A stretch of 64,000 nt of DNA from a bacterium (GCA_024711295.1 JANJTB010000031.1:62001-126000); one strand, 5' to 3'; numbered from the stretch's first letter, positions 9,294 to 17,860 are shown. Program-made: numbers and translations. Notes: generated by a model not told the origin, from the sequence alone.

Positions 9294-10379
9294 TTAAATT
9301 TTTAGTAACTCATTTCTTATGGGATATTTCTTTCTAAAATCATCAAATTTGATCTTTTTTTCAGCTATATCTAATAATGCTACTTCTTTAAAGGATAAGT
9401 TATCATGTGATATTTTCCTTCTATTATCAATTTGAAGCACTAATTCGGATCTGCTAATAAATTCAGTTATAATATACTTCGTTGATTTATTTATTTCATC
9501 AAAAAGTAATGTCTTGTCAACTTCCAAATTTGAATATTCTTCAAATATCTCTATCATCTTTAGAGTACCGTTTAGTTTGCCTTCGTATGAGTGACCCGCA
9601 ATGTGTGGAGTTGCAATTAATGAAGTTTTTGCAAGTTCGGAATTAAAATCAGGCTCATTCTCCCATACATCAATAACTACAGACATTTCCTCGTTAAGAC
9701 ATTTATTTAATAAGGCATTTTCGGCCACTACATTACCTCTGGATGTATGTAAAAATAATTTGCACTTTTTTACTTTAGACATTTGAATAGTATCAAATAA
9801 CTGAAAGGTTTTATATTTTCCGGTAAAAGTTAATGGTACATGATTCGTAATAATATCTGACTCTATCAGTAAAGTATCAAAATCTACATAAGTAGTATAT
9901 TCCGGGAATGGAAAATTAGTATCATAAAGAGGTGGGTCATTAATTAGAACTTTTAAACCTATCAATTCAGAATACTTTGCAACAATTTTCCCGATATTAC
10001 CAAAGCCAACGATTCCAATTGTCAATTCATCAAAAGGTAAATCATTAGACACACAATACTTGATTACTGAATACAGTACAAATTCAGCTACTGAATTTGC
10101 ATTCGTACCCACCGCATCATAATATTTAATGCCTTGTAACTCTAAATATTCTATGTCAAAATGATCTGTACCTGAAGTTGCGGTTGCCACAACTTTTACA
10201 TTGGTTCCGTGCAGCAGGTTACCATTCACCTGAGTTTGTGACCTTGTAAATAAAATTTCACAACCGGATTGTTTCAAAATTTCATTCGTAATTTCTCGAC
10301 CTCTGAACTTATTAAATTCACAGTACTTGCCTAAAACGTTTTCGAGCATTATAATATTATCATCAGCAAAAACAACCAT
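9294..10379 (-). CDS. pdxB: 4-phosphoerythronate dehydrogenase
   Basis: A 361-residue D-isomer 2-hydroxyacid dehydrogenase that follows PdxB along its whole length. PdxB oxidises 4-phosphoerythronate, the second step of the DXP-dependent vitamin B6 route. Key stretches are an N-terminal block with RSQTQVNGNLL, TATSGTDHFD, the NAD-binding loop GIVGFGNIGK, NDPPLYD, SRGNVV (catalytic Arg), DVWENEPDFN (Glu) and ATPHIAGHSYEGK (His). The PdxB-specific C-terminal extension is present. The start overlaps the stop of the upstream reductase by one base (TAATG), so pdxB is the last gene of an operon whose other members look like polyprenyl-phosphoarabinose enzymes. There is no obvious metabolic link between them. 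Confidence 0.9.
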   Translation of the reverse strand: MVVFADDNIIMLENVLGKYCEFNKFRGREITNEILKQSGCEILFTRSQTQVNGNLLHGTNVKVVATATSGTDHFDIEYLELQGIKYYDAVGTNANSVAEFVLYSVIKYCVSNDLPFDELTIGIVGFGNIGKIVAKYSELIGLKVLINDPPLYDTNFPFPEYTTYVDFDTLLIESDIITNHVPLTFTGKYKTFQLFDTIQMSKVKKCKLFLHTSRGNVVAENALLNKCLNEEMSVVIDVWENEPDFNSELAKTSLIATPHIAGHSYEGKLNGTLKMIEIFEEYSNLEVDKTLLFDEINKSTKYIITEFISRSELVLQIDNRRKISHDNLSFKEVALLDIAEKKIKFDDFRKKYPIRNELLKI

Positions 10380-11119
10380 TACAATTTTAACCTTTTAAAT
10401 ATGCTTTCTGGAATAATTTTAATTATACACATTATCAATTGCCAGTATTTTGGAAGATAAACTATATCCTTTTTTTCTTCAAAAGCTTTAATAATTCCAT
10501 CCGCAATTACTTCAGGCTCAGTGAATAAGAAGTTCTTTTTGAGATGCGAAGTCATTGGAGTATTTACAAAACCGGGCTTAATAGTTATAATATTAATGTT
10601 GTTGTTAAACAACAGATTTCTTAGGCCTTGCAAAAATGCATCAAGCGAAGCTTTTGTAGTACCATAAACAAAGTTACTTTGGCGTCCTCTATCACCAGCT
10701 ACTGAGGATATAACAGCAATAGTTCCAAAATTTTGTACTTTTAAGTATGGAACTAATAAAGTTATGTATGACATAATTGACAGAGTATTGATTTCGAAAA
10801 GTCTCACAATTGAAATATGATCATTCATTATTTGGCTTTGGTCAGGCAATGATCCATGTGCGAACAAGATGAAATCTATTATATTGTGTTCATTAAAAAT
10901 TCTATTAATTAAATCTTTATGAGAATGAAATTCACTTGGTTCAAATATATACAAAGTAATATTAATATCAAGATAACGAACGAGTAAATCTAATTTGATT
11001 TCGTTAATTTTGCTGTAACTTCTACCAACTAAAATTAGATTATATTTCTGTTCTGCAAATTTCATGATAGTTGCTTGTGCAATTGATGATGTTGCACCAA
11101 AAATTAATGCTGTTTTCAT
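10379..11119 (-). CDS. dprE2: DprE2-like short-chain reductase (decaprenylphosphoryl-2-keto-erythropentose reductase)
   Basis: A 246-residue short-chain dehydrogenase. The ATG at 11119 is chosen because it overlaps the upstream stop as ATGA; a possible earlier start would add 7 codons. It has the nucleotide-binding loop GATSSIAQA, the Ser-Tyr-Lys triad (SSVAGDRGR, then YGTTK) and a C-terminus very like mycobacterial DprE2: NFVYGTTKASLDAF, KPGFVNTPMTSHLKK and IPESIFKRLKL. DprE2 reduces the 2-keto intermediate made by DprE1, completing epimerisation of polyprenyl-phosphoryl-ribose to the arabinose form. Adjacency to the DprE1-like gene supports this strongly. Lipid chain length cannot be predicted. 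Confidence 0.85.
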   Translation of the reverse strand: MKTALIFGATSSIAQATIMKFAEQKYNLILVGRSYSKINEIKLDLLVRYLDINITLYIFEPSEFHSHKDLINRIFNEHNIIDFILFAHGSLPDQSQIMNDHISIVRLFEINTLSIMSYITLLVPYLKVQNFGTIAVISSVAGDRGRQSNFVYGTTKASLDAFLQGLRNLLFNNNINIITIKPGFVNTPMTSHLKKNFLFTEPEVIADGIIKAFEEKKDIVYLPKYWQLIMCIIKIIPESIFKRLKL

Positions 11120-12408
11120 AAGATACTTACCCGCCTCCAAAAGTCGGATGAAAATTTGTTGTCAATGAATTTTGAAAAATGAATATGATTTGGATAGAAA
11201 GACATAAATGCTTTTTGGCTCATTCTTGCATCTTTTGCTATATAAACTCTACCACCTGCCTCAGCAACCAATTTATCAGCATAATCCAACCTTTTGAGTA
11301 AATTAAATCCTGTAAACTTGAAATCTATTGCTACTGTGACACCTTCCATAGGAAATGACATTAATCCTTTTGACTTAATTTGACCGAATGTTTTGATAAC
11401 AGTCAAAAAGGATGAATTGGTAAATGATGTAATTGATTTCAAAATCTTGCTAAGATACTTGTTCACAGATTCAAAAGGTATCACAAATTGATATTGTAAG
11501 AAACCTTTTTTTCCGTAGAATTTATTCCAATTGTTTATTTTATCAAGTGGATAAAAGAATGAGTCATAATGAATAATATTCTTTGATTTTTTCTCGAATT
11601 GTTTTGAGTAATATAATGTATTAAAGGTTTTTACAGTTAAAGGGTTAATGAAATCTAAGTTAAAAGGAATATTTATTTTTTTTCTTGAATGCAATATAGA
11701 AGGATAACTATCATCACGAATAAAATTGCCTCTCGAGAATATTCCTGAGTGTAGGTTATTTGTGTCGAGCCATGATACACTATACTCAAAATTCTCAGAC
11801 TCATTACTTAAATCTAAAAATTCTTCCAAAGATTTAAATTTTATACTTTCAGATTGGATGTAAGTCGAATTACATCTAATATTTCTGAATTTAATTTTTG
11901 TTATTAAGCCTGTAAGTCCAATTCCACCAATTGATGCAAAAAAAAGATCACTATTTATTTCTTCTGAGCACCAAAGTAAAGTTCCATCTGACCTTAATAA
12001 TTCAAATCCTAAAACATGATTACCAAAAGATCCTGCTTTATGGTGATTTTTCCCATGAACATCATTTGCAAGAGCTCCACCGACAGTGATAAGTTTTGTT
12101 CCTGGTGTTACAGGCAAAAACCAACCACGAGGTATCAAGAATTCCAGACATTCTTCGAGTGTTATACCAGATTCAACAGTTAGTTGTCCATTTTCATTAT
12201 CAAATTCAATCAATCTGTTTAAATTTCTGGTAACTATCAAATTATTATTTGAATTTAAACAGCTGTCACCATAACTTTTACCCAAGCCATAAGGAAGTAT
12301 AGAAATATTATCACTGAAATTTATATCGTCATCCAACCAATTTAAATAATAAATATTATTATGTTGTACCTTAGGATAATTGCCAAACGAACTTACAAAG
12401 TCTGTCAT
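11116..12408 (-). CDS. dprE1: DprE1-like FAD oxidase (polyprenylphosphoryl-ribose 2-epimerase oxidase subunit)
   Basis: A 430-residue PCMH-type FAD flavoprotein. The FAD block is close to DprE1: LGKSYGDS, then PVTPGTKLITVGGALANDVH and GKNHHKAGSFGNHV. Near the C-terminus, GGRVYIAKDARMS holds the catalytic lysine (K392, matching Lys418 of M. tuberculosis DprE1 as I remember it). The residue matching the benzothiazinone-reactive Cys387 is Ala360, in VAIDF. The enzyme oxidises the 2-hydroxyl of polyprenyl-phosphoryl-ribose. It lies between the HAD-UbiA and DprE2-like genes with 4-base ATGA overlaps on both sides. No signal peptide or membrane segment is seen. Confidence 0.88.
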   Translation of the reverse strand: MTDFVSSFGNYPKVQHNNIYYLNWLDDDINFSDNISILPYGLGKSYGDSCLNSNNNLIVTRNLNRLIEFDNENGQLTVESGITLEECLEFLIPRGWFLPVTPGTKLITVGGALANDVHGKNHHKAGSFGNHVLGFELLRSDGTLLWCSEEINSDLFFASIGGIGLTGLITKIKFRNIRCNSTYIQSESIKFKSLEEFLDLSNESENFEYSVSWLDTNNLHSGIFSRGNFIRDDSYPSILHSRKKINIPFNLDFINPLTVKTFNTLYYSKQFEKKSKNIIHYDSFFYPLDKINNWNKFYGKKGFLQYQFVIPFESVNKYLSKILKSITSFTNSSFLTVIKTFGQIKSKGLMSFPMEGVTVAIDFKFTGFNLLKRLDYADKLVAEAGGRVYIAKDARMSQKAFMSFYPNHIHFSKFIDNKFSSDFWRRVSIL

Positions 12409-13841
12409 AATGTTGCACCAATACCAATAACTATAATGATAAGTAATGAAATATAGCTTGATTTATCTTTTATAGCAAAAATAATTGGATCATCATTCAT
12501 ATTTCCTCTATGAGCAATGAACCAAAGTCTAAGAATCCAATGAAATAACACAGGTATAATCAGAAATAAAAGCTCTGGCTTTATGTATAATTCAACCACA
12601 GCTGGATTGTTAATATATAAGGCAAGAATTAAGGTTGACATAATACCCGAAGAAATTCCTAATGTCAGAATAAGTGGAATGTCTTCAATAAAATAATCTC
12701 TACCCCTAGTCTTGTTAATTTTTTTTGGATCAAGCCCTTTTAATTCGGTATATCTTTTAAGTGCTCCAAGTGAAAGAAAAATAAATAGAGAGAAACTAAA
12801 TAACCAAGGAGAAATTGTAGTTTCAGAAATTACACCACCAGCCAATAACCTCAACGTATATAGAAATGACAAAATAATTATATCAATAAGATACAACTTT
12901 TTAAGGTAAAATGAATATGCCAAACTCGTAAGAAAGTATATTCCTAACAAAAACATAAAGTCAATTGAGCTAGTGAAAAATGCAAGACCAAAACCAAATA
13001 CTATCAAAATTGGAATCAATTTAAATGCTGAAGAAATTTTTAATTTTCCTGATGCTATTGGTCTATTTTTTTTGGAGCTATGATTTCTATCAGATTCAAT
13101 GTCTGCTAAATCGTTGATTAAGTATATAGTTGAAGCTACCATACAAAGTGCAAAAAAACCAAAGATTGTTTGGTAAATACCATCTAATTCGAGAGTATGT
13201 GCAAGTATCATTGGAATAAATATAATTAAATTTTTTGTCCACTGATGTATTCTTATTTGAGATATAAAGACTGACCATGAGTTCTGTTCAGAATTAAAAA
13301 CCTTATCAAAAGTTACCTGACTCTTTAATTTGGAGAACAATTTATTGTTTATGTCAACCAGGTAAGATTTCCTTGCCGAAAACCATACAGGTACATCTTT
13401 TACTGAATCTCCAATATAATCGAATTGTTTAGCACCAAATATCTTATTTAACATTTCAGCTTTTTCAATGCCTAATAAATTGATATTGCTGCAACTGCTT
13501 ATTACATCATCAAAAATTTTCAAATACTCAGCAACTAAGTCTGCTAATGGTTTAGCCGTAGCAGTTACTAAAACAATTTTTCTACCTTTAGATTTTTCAA
13601 GCATAATGTAATTCAAAATCTCTTGATTAAATGGAAGAGATTTTACATTTATAATTACATATTCCAATAGTTTAAATTTAGTGAAGTACTTTCCTTTAAA
13701 TAACCAAAATGGAATTATGAAGATAAAAAATAAGTTCTTTTTTAATAAATAAATTATTGATTCAAAAAGTAAATCACTTTTAGTCAAAGTACCGTCCAAA
13801 TCAACACATAGTGGAATTGAAGAATCGTTTATAGTTGTCAT
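12405..13841 (-). CDS. HAD phosphatase-UbiA prenyltransferase fusion (polyprenyl-phosphoribose synthase)
   Basis: A 478-residue fusion. Residues 1 to about 170 are a HAD phosphatase (D14-x-D16-G-T, T94, K127, GDS at 144-146 with D149). Residues about 190-478 are a UbiA-family membrane prenyltransferase with the first Asp motif NDLADIESD (243-251), a second Asp region near YLIDIIIL and about eight membrane segments. In mycobacteria the UbiA protein Rv3806c joins PRPP to decaprenyl phosphate, and a separate phosphatase removes the 5-phosphate. The fusion could do both steps. It is the first gene of an operon with the DprE1/DprE2 pair, which fixes the likely product as polyprenyl-phosphoryl-ribose. 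Substrate choice is inferred from context. Confidence 0.85.
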   Translation of the reverse strand: MTTINDSSIPLCVDLDGTLTKSDLLFESIIYLLKKNLFFIFIIPFWLFKGKYFTKFKLLEYVIINVKSLPFNQEILNYIMLEKSKGRKIVLVTATAKPLADLVAEYLKIFDDVISSCSNINLLGIEKAEMLNKIFGAKQFDYIGDSVKDVPVWFSARKSYLVDINNKLFSKLKSQVTFDKVFNSEQNSWSVFISQIRIHQWTKNLIIFIPMILAHTLELDGIYQTIFGFFALCMVASTIYLINDLADIESDRNHSSKKNRPIASGKLKISSAFKLIPILIVFGFGLAFFTSSIDFMFLLGIYFLTSLAYSFYLKKLYLIDIIILSFLYTLRLLAGGVISETTISPWLFSFSLFIFLSLGALKRYTELKGLDPKKINKTRGRDYFIEDIPLILTLGISSGIMSTLILALYINNPAVVELYIKPELLFLIIPVLFHWILRLWFIAHRGNMNDDPIIFAIKDKSSYISLLIIIVIGIGATL

Positions 13842-14145
13842 TTCTACCGTTTGGATACAATATACTATTACAAAAATATGAAATTCTTTTATTTTTGATT
13901 ATAATTACTTTGTTTGAATTACAGAATAAATTATAAATAATTGTAGTAATATATTGATAAATAAACATATAATGTTAATTATTTATATTTGTTTTAATTA
14001 AATATTATAAATATATATTATTATAAAGATTAAGCGCATACTTCTCACACATATATATGAAAAATAAATTAAATTCTATACAAATTATGAAAATGATTTT
14101 ATAAAAGTTATTTTTGTATTTTGTAATTATTCAATTTAAATTGTA
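13842..14145. promoter_or_regulatory. divergent promoter region between the HAD-UbiA operon and the TPR lipoprotein
   Basis: 304 very A+T-rich bases with no gene. On the minus strand TATTTTTG (13871-13878) fits the -7 element for the HAD-UbiA operon, about 30 bases from its start. On the plus strand TATTTTTG (14109-14116) lies about 30 bases before the TPR lipoprotein gene. No clear TTTG -33 elements are seen. Long runs of alternating A and T at 13990-14060 carry nothing I can name. Confidence 0.5.
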
Positions 14146-14673
14146 ATGAATTTAGTGAAGTTGTTATTAGTAGTATTTTTAATCATTCCCATTATTTCAT
14201 CTTGCGGCTACGATATAGATGAAAAATTACTTTTGGCAAGAAGTAATATTAATAAGGGATCATTCGAAACTGCCAGATATTATTTAGAAACTGTAATAAA
14301 GGAGGACAGCAGCAGGGGAGAAGCTTATCTTCTATTTGGAAAATTAGAGAATAAAGAGGAAAATTTCGAGGCTGCCATAAGTCACCTAAATAAAGTAATT
14401 TCAGCCGATCCTACAAATCTAGAAGCATTCAAGGAGAGAGCATATTCTAATAGAAGACTTGGTCTTTATCAGAATGCTATCAAAGATTTGAGCAGATTAC
14501 TGATTATTTATGACAAAGATGGTTCAATATTTTTTGAACGAGGGAATGTGTACTTTGATAACAATGAACTTGATAATGCTTGCCAGGATTGGAAACGCGC
14601 TTTTGAGCTTGGATATGGTGAAGCAGACAGAGTATACCAGAAATTTTGTGTAAAAGTAGAAATATCTGAATGA
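14146..14673 (+). CDS. TPR-repeat lipoprotein
   Basis: A 175-residue protein with a signal peptide ending in a lipobox (IISSC, Cys20), followed by three to four tetratricopeptide repeats (for example AYLLFGKLENKEENFEAAIS and AFKERAYSNRRLGLYQNAIK). The last repeat, IFFERGNVYFDNNELDNAC, ends in the QDWKRAFELGYGEA motif seen in many Bacteroidota TPR proteins. TPRs mediate protein contacts, and no enzymatic motif is present. It is likely anchored in a membrane and faces the periplasm. A -7 element lies just upstream and another promoter follows the gene, so it is probably transcribed alone. Confidence 0.8.
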   Translation: MNLVKLLLVVFLIIPIISSCGYDIDEKLLLARSNINKGSFETARYYLETVIKEDSSRGEAYLLFGKLENKEENFEAAISHLNKVISADPTNLEAFKERAYSNRRLGLYQNAIKDLSRLLIIYDKDGSIFFERGNVYFDNNELDNACQDWKRAFELGYGEADRVYQKFCVKVEISE

Positions 14674-14699
14674 GTTTTTAAATTATTATAATTATTGTT

Positions 14700-14707
14700 T
14701 ACTTTTG
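14700..14707 (+). promoter_or_regulatory. -7 promoter element of pyrC
   Basis: TACTTTTG matches TAnnTTTG. It lies 27 bases before the ATG at 14734 and 15 before an in-frame TTG at 14722, and so favours the ATG as the start. No clear -33 TTTG is seen. Confidence 0.5.
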
Positions 14708-14733
14708 TAATATAAATTAAATTGATACAATCG

Positions 14734-16014
14734 ATGAATCTTGAAATAGAAAACATAAGACTTATTAATCCATATACAGATACTGATTCAATTGTAAATA
14801 TTATTATTCATAATGGAATAATACAACAAATTGGTCCTGATGTAAAGTTACCCAAATTATCTGATAAAATAAATGGTGAGGGTTTGGTTATCTCACCCGG
14901 GCTTATAGACATTCATGTGCATTTGAGAGAACCTGGTTATGAGTATAAAGAAACTATCAAAACTGGAACTGATTCTGCTGCAAACGGTGGCTTTACAGCA
15001 GTTGTTTGTATGCCAAATACTAACCCTGACATTGATAATATTGAAGTCATTAATTATATAAAAGAAAAAGCCCGTGGATTAGCTGTAGATGTATTAATTT
15101 CAGCTGCAATAACTCAAAAAAGGAAAGGGCAAGAGCTGACCGATATGAATGAATTGCATCAACATGGTGTAGTTTTGTTTACTGATGACGGTGCACCTGT
15201 TGATAGAGCTGATATAATGAGCTTTGCTTTCGAATATGCAAAAGAAAAAGATTTAATATTATCTCAACATTGCGAAGAAAGTAGTCTAACATCAAATTTT
15301 GTGATGAATGAAAGTGTGGTTTCACAAAAGCTGGGTTTACCCGGATATCCTAATATTGCTGAAGAAATTACATTATTTAGAGATGTTAAATTGGCCGAAC
15401 ATCATGGCAACAGAAGATATCATGCACAACACCTAAGTACTGCAGGTGCTGTCGAGATAATTAGAAACGCTAAGAGTAAGGGCTTAAGAGTTACCTGCGA
15501 AGTTACACCACACCATTTCATTCTAGAAGATACTAACTTAGAGTCTTTAAGCTCTGATTACAAGATGAATCCGCCTTTAAGAAGAGGAAATGATATTCAA
15601 AAAATCATTGAAGGGATAAAAGATGGTACTATTGATTGCATAGCTACTGACCACGCACCTCATTCTATTGAGGAAAAAAGCAGAGAACTTCACAAAACTC
15701 CAAATGGCATAATTGGCCTGGAAACAGCTCTGGGGCTTTCGATGACATTCTTAGTGCATAAGGGTTTAATTAGCATAAATGATCTCATTAAACTTATGTC
15801 TGTTAATCCAAGGAATATTCTTAACCTGGAACCAATCAATTTTGAAATCGGTGATAAGATAAATGCAACAATTTTTGACCCAAATGATGTATGGACAGTT
15901 AATAAAGATTTGTTTAGGTCTAAATCTAGGAATACTCCATTTAATAATTATAAATTGAAGGGAAAACCCAAATATATCTTAAATAATAATAAATTAGTTA
16001 AGTGTGAGTTGTAG
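14734..16014 (+). CDS. pyrC: dihydroorotase (class I)
   Basis: A 426-residue amidohydrolase that closes carbamoyl-aspartate to dihydroorotate in pyrimidine synthesis. Metal-binding motifs are all present: DIHVHLREPG near residue 60, the conserved CMPNTNP, CEVTPHH near 255, MNPPLR and ATDHAPHS near 305. The length and the HLREPG form fit class I dihydroorotase. An in-frame TTG 12 bases upstream is possible, but the promoter element at 14700-14707 makes the ATG more likely. No other pyr gene lies nearby, so it is probably expressed alone or with the small ORF that follows. Confidence 0.93.
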   Translation: MNLEIENIRLINPYTDTDSIVNIIIHNGIIQQIGPDVKLPKLSDKINGEGLVISPGLIDIHVHLREPGYEYKETIKTGTDSAANGGFTAVVCMPNTNPDIDNIEVINYIKEKARGLAVDVLISAAITQKRKGQELTDMNELHQHGVVLFTDDGAPVDRADIMSFAFEYAKEKDLILSQHCEESSLTSNFVMNESVVSQKLGLPGYPNIAEEITLFRDVKLAEHHGNRRYHAQHLSTAGAVEIIRNAKSKGLRVTCEVTPHHFILEDTNLESLSSDYKMNPPLRRGNDIQKIIEGIKDGTIDCIATDHAPHSIEEKSRELHKTPNGIIGLETALGLSMTFLVHKGLISINDLIKLMSVNPRNILNLEPINFEIGDKINATIFDPNDVWTVNKDLFRSKSRNTPFNNYKLKGKPKYILNNNKLVKCEL

Positions 16015-16026
16015 TAAGTATTAAGT

Positions 16027-16185
16027 ATGAGAAAGGAACTTGACAAATATAAAAATAATAAAATTGACAACAATGCAGAAAAGATTCAAATAAGGCAAGA
16101 GCAATTAAATATCATCGAAGATAAAATTAGATTAAATGATTCTAACGTGTTAAAGACATTGTTAAAATTAATAAAAGAAAAATAA
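16027..16185 (+). CDS. possible small charged protein
   Basis: A 52-codon ORF starting 12 bases after pyrC. The product is very rich in Lys, Asn, Glu and Ile (it begins MRKELDKYKN) and is predicted helical, possibly a coiled coil. There is no ribosome-binding site, signal peptide or recognised motif. Its position directly behind pyrC and its heptad-like pattern are the only arguments for it being real. In such A+T-rich sequence a chance ORF of this size is possible. Confidence 0.35.
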   Translation: MRKELDKYKNNKIDNNAEKIQIRQEQLNIIEDKIRLNDSNVLKTLLKLIKEK

Positions 16186-16268
16186 ATAATTGCAATATAA
16201 TCTATATTATGTAAACTAAAACAAATATTAAATTGACAAATTTTTCTAAATATATTAAGGTAAAGTTT

Positions 16269-16835
16269 ATGAAACTAACTAACAAAAATGTATTATTCGC
16301 CATCGGGTTGGTAGTAATCGCTTCCCTATCCCGATTATTTCCTATACTGCCAAATTTTCAACCACTCTTAGCCATAGCAGTTTTTTCTGGAATTATATTT
16401 TCAAGCAATTCAAAAATATCTTACTTAGTTCCATTTGGTGCTATTTTAATAAGCGATATTATGTTGCACTTTTTTAGTGAGTTAACACTAGGTTATTATG
16501 CAGGATTTCATAGTAGTATGTTCTCAGTATATCTCAGCTTAGCATTGATTGTATTTTTTAGCAAATCAATTAACAAAGAACTTAAGTATCTAAATATACT
16601 TGGTACATCATTGTTATCAGCAATACTATTTTTCTTAATAACTAATTTTTCTTATTGGTTATTTGGTTTAGATATTATGAACATGCCTTATTCTAAGGAT
16701 TTTAGTGGATTAATCAGATGCTATACTGAAGCTGTCCCATTCTTTAGATATACAGTTGGAAGTGTATTGCTTTATTCATTCATACTTTTCGGTGTATATT
16801 TGCCAATAAATAAAACAATATTATCAAAAGCTTAG
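16269..16835 (+). CDS. DUF6580-like integral membrane protein
   Basis: A 188-residue membrane protein with about five membrane segments. I start it at the ATG preceded by AAGG (ttaaggtaaagtttATG) rather than a TTG 12 codons upstream. The pattern PILPNFQPLLAIAVFSG, then LVPFGAILISDIMLH, resembles the DUF6580 group (PNFxPxxAxxLFxG ... PLxxMxxSD), which looks distantly like substrate-binding parts of vitamin transporters. The function is unknown. A terminator shared with the convergent gene follows. Confidence 0.65.
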   Translation: MKLTNKNVLFAIGLVVIASLSRLFPILPNFQPLLAIAVFSGIIFSSNSKISYLVPFGAILISDIMLHFFSELTLGYYAGFHSSMFSVYLSLALIVFFSKSINKELKYLNILGTSLLSAILFFLITNFSYWLFGLDIMNMPYSKDFSGLIRCYTEAVPFFRYTVGSVLLYSFILFGVYLPINKTILSKA

Positions 16836-16858
16836 TGATTCTGTAAAGATGTAATATA

Positions 16859-16887
16859 AAAAAAGCCTGATTTATTCAGGCTTTTTT
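16859..16887. terminator. bidirectional rho-independent terminator
   Basis: A perfect 12-bp stem (16859-16870 with 16876-16887), GCCTGA/TCAGGC flanked by A6/T6, with a 5-base loop, between convergent genes. Confidence 0.88.
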
Positions 16888-16888
16888 A

Positions 16889-17359
16889 TTATTTTGTCAT
16901 TTTACTACTGAATATTTTCAATCCTTTACTGACAGCACTTACCATTTTCGAAGCGTAACTGAATCCTGGTGAAACTTTAGAAATTGCAGTTTCAATTACA
17001 TGCTCTATTGGTTCAACTAGGTCTATAAATTTTCTTCCGGTAGATTCTATTGAATTAACTGAGCTTGTTATTTGATTACTCATTTTGTCGAAATGTTCGA
17101 GTGATTCAACTACTTTACCGTTAAGCACAGTTATCTCGTCAAGTGTTTCAGCAACTCTCTCCTTTATTTCAACCACAGCCCCAAGTGCAGTAACAGATTT
17201 TTCTCTTAAAATTTTGAATTCACTAACAACTGAATCAAGTTTAGATTCAACATTATCAATAACAGTTCCTGCTTTATTTAATGTTGATATCATAACAAAA
17301 ATGAGAAAAATCAGAGCTATAAGAGCAATAATTCCAAGTATTTGTAATGTAAGAACCAT
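16889..17359 (-). CDS. DUF948-like single-pass membrane protein
   Basis: A 156-residue protein. Residues 4-27 form one membrane segment (ILGIIALIALIFLIFVMI) and the rest is a long coiled coil rich in Val, Ser and Glu, ending near FSYASKMVSAVSKGLKIF. This is the layout of DUF948 proteins, which often sit beside YtxH proteins, as here. The function is unknown; envelope stress or general stress roles have been suggested for the pair. It lies downstream of the YtxH gene, separated by a hairpin that may tune read-through. Confidence 0.7.
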   Translation of the reverse strand: MVLTLQILGIIALIALIFLIFVMISTLNKAGTVIDNVESKLDSVVSEFKILREKSVTALGAVVEIKERVAETLDEITVLNGKVVESLEHFDKMSNQITSSVNSIESTGRKFIDLVEPIEHVIETAISKVSPGFSYASKMVSAVSKGLKIFSSKMTK

Positions 17360-17386
17360 AATTACATTCCTTCATTATTATTAATC

Positions 17387-17412
17387 AGGGCTGTTTTTTC
17401 AAATACAGCCCT
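17387..17412. other. intergenic hairpin between ytxH-like and DUF948-like genes
   Basis: An 8-bp perfect inverted repeat (AGGGCTGT at 17387-17394 with ACAGCCCT at 17405-17412) and a 10-base loop. There is no T-run directly after it on the minus strand, so it is more likely an attenuator or RNA-stability element than a full terminator. Confidence 0.5.
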
Positions 17413-17434
17413 CTTAAAATCTAAAAAACTCAAG

Positions 17435-17848
17435 TTAAGAACCTAACTCTTCTTTAAATGCATCCGCACCTGCCTTTGCAGCATCTCTGATATTTTCAAT
17501 CTTACTATGAAAGTTATCCTTAGTCTGTGATGCTTTTATTCTAGCATCTTTAAGCACATTCTCCGCATCATGCAAAATACCTTCAGCTTTATTGCGTGCA
17601 TTATCAATTATTACTGAAGCTTTCGCCTTACCTTCATTCATAGTTCTACTAACTTCATTTTCAACTTCTTTGAAATAATCAGATGCTTTGCCATACAAAT
17701 CAATTGATGTATCTGCTATTTCTTTTCTTAATTCAGCACCTGTTTTAGGAGCTAATAGAAGGGCTGCTACAGCACCTGCCAAACCACCGGCAATTGCACC
17801 TATAATAAATCCCTTTGCGAAGTTTCCTTGTTCATTTGAATTCGACAT
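17435..17848 (-). CDS. YtxH-domain protein
   Basis: A 137-residue protein starting MSNSNEQG. This ATG is chosen because a strong GGAGGA site lies just upstream, and a start four codons earlier would swallow it. A glycine/alanine-rich hydrophobic segment (FIIGAIAGGLAGAVAALLLAP, about residues 13-33) is followed by KTGAELRKEI, the YtxH signature, and then a long Ala/Lys/Glu-rich helix. YtxH proteins are small membrane-associated stress proteins of unknown mechanism. The gene begins 12 bases after the kdsC stop, so the two are likely one transcript. Confidence 0.8.
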   Translation of the reverse strand: MSNSNEQGNFAKGFIIGAIAGGLAGAVAALLLAPKTGAELRKEIADTSIDLYGKASDYFKEVENEVSRTMNEGKAKASVIIDNARNKAEGILHDAENVLKDARIKASQTKDNFHSKIENIRDAAKAGADAFKEELGS

Positions 17849-17860
17849 AATATCCTCCAT

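Noticed and set aside
13980-14060. Very A+T-rich tract suggesting a replication origin
   Set aside because: No DnaA boxes (TTATCCACA or near matches) and no dnaA, dnaN or parAB genes nearby; A+T richness is general in this genome's intergenic regions.
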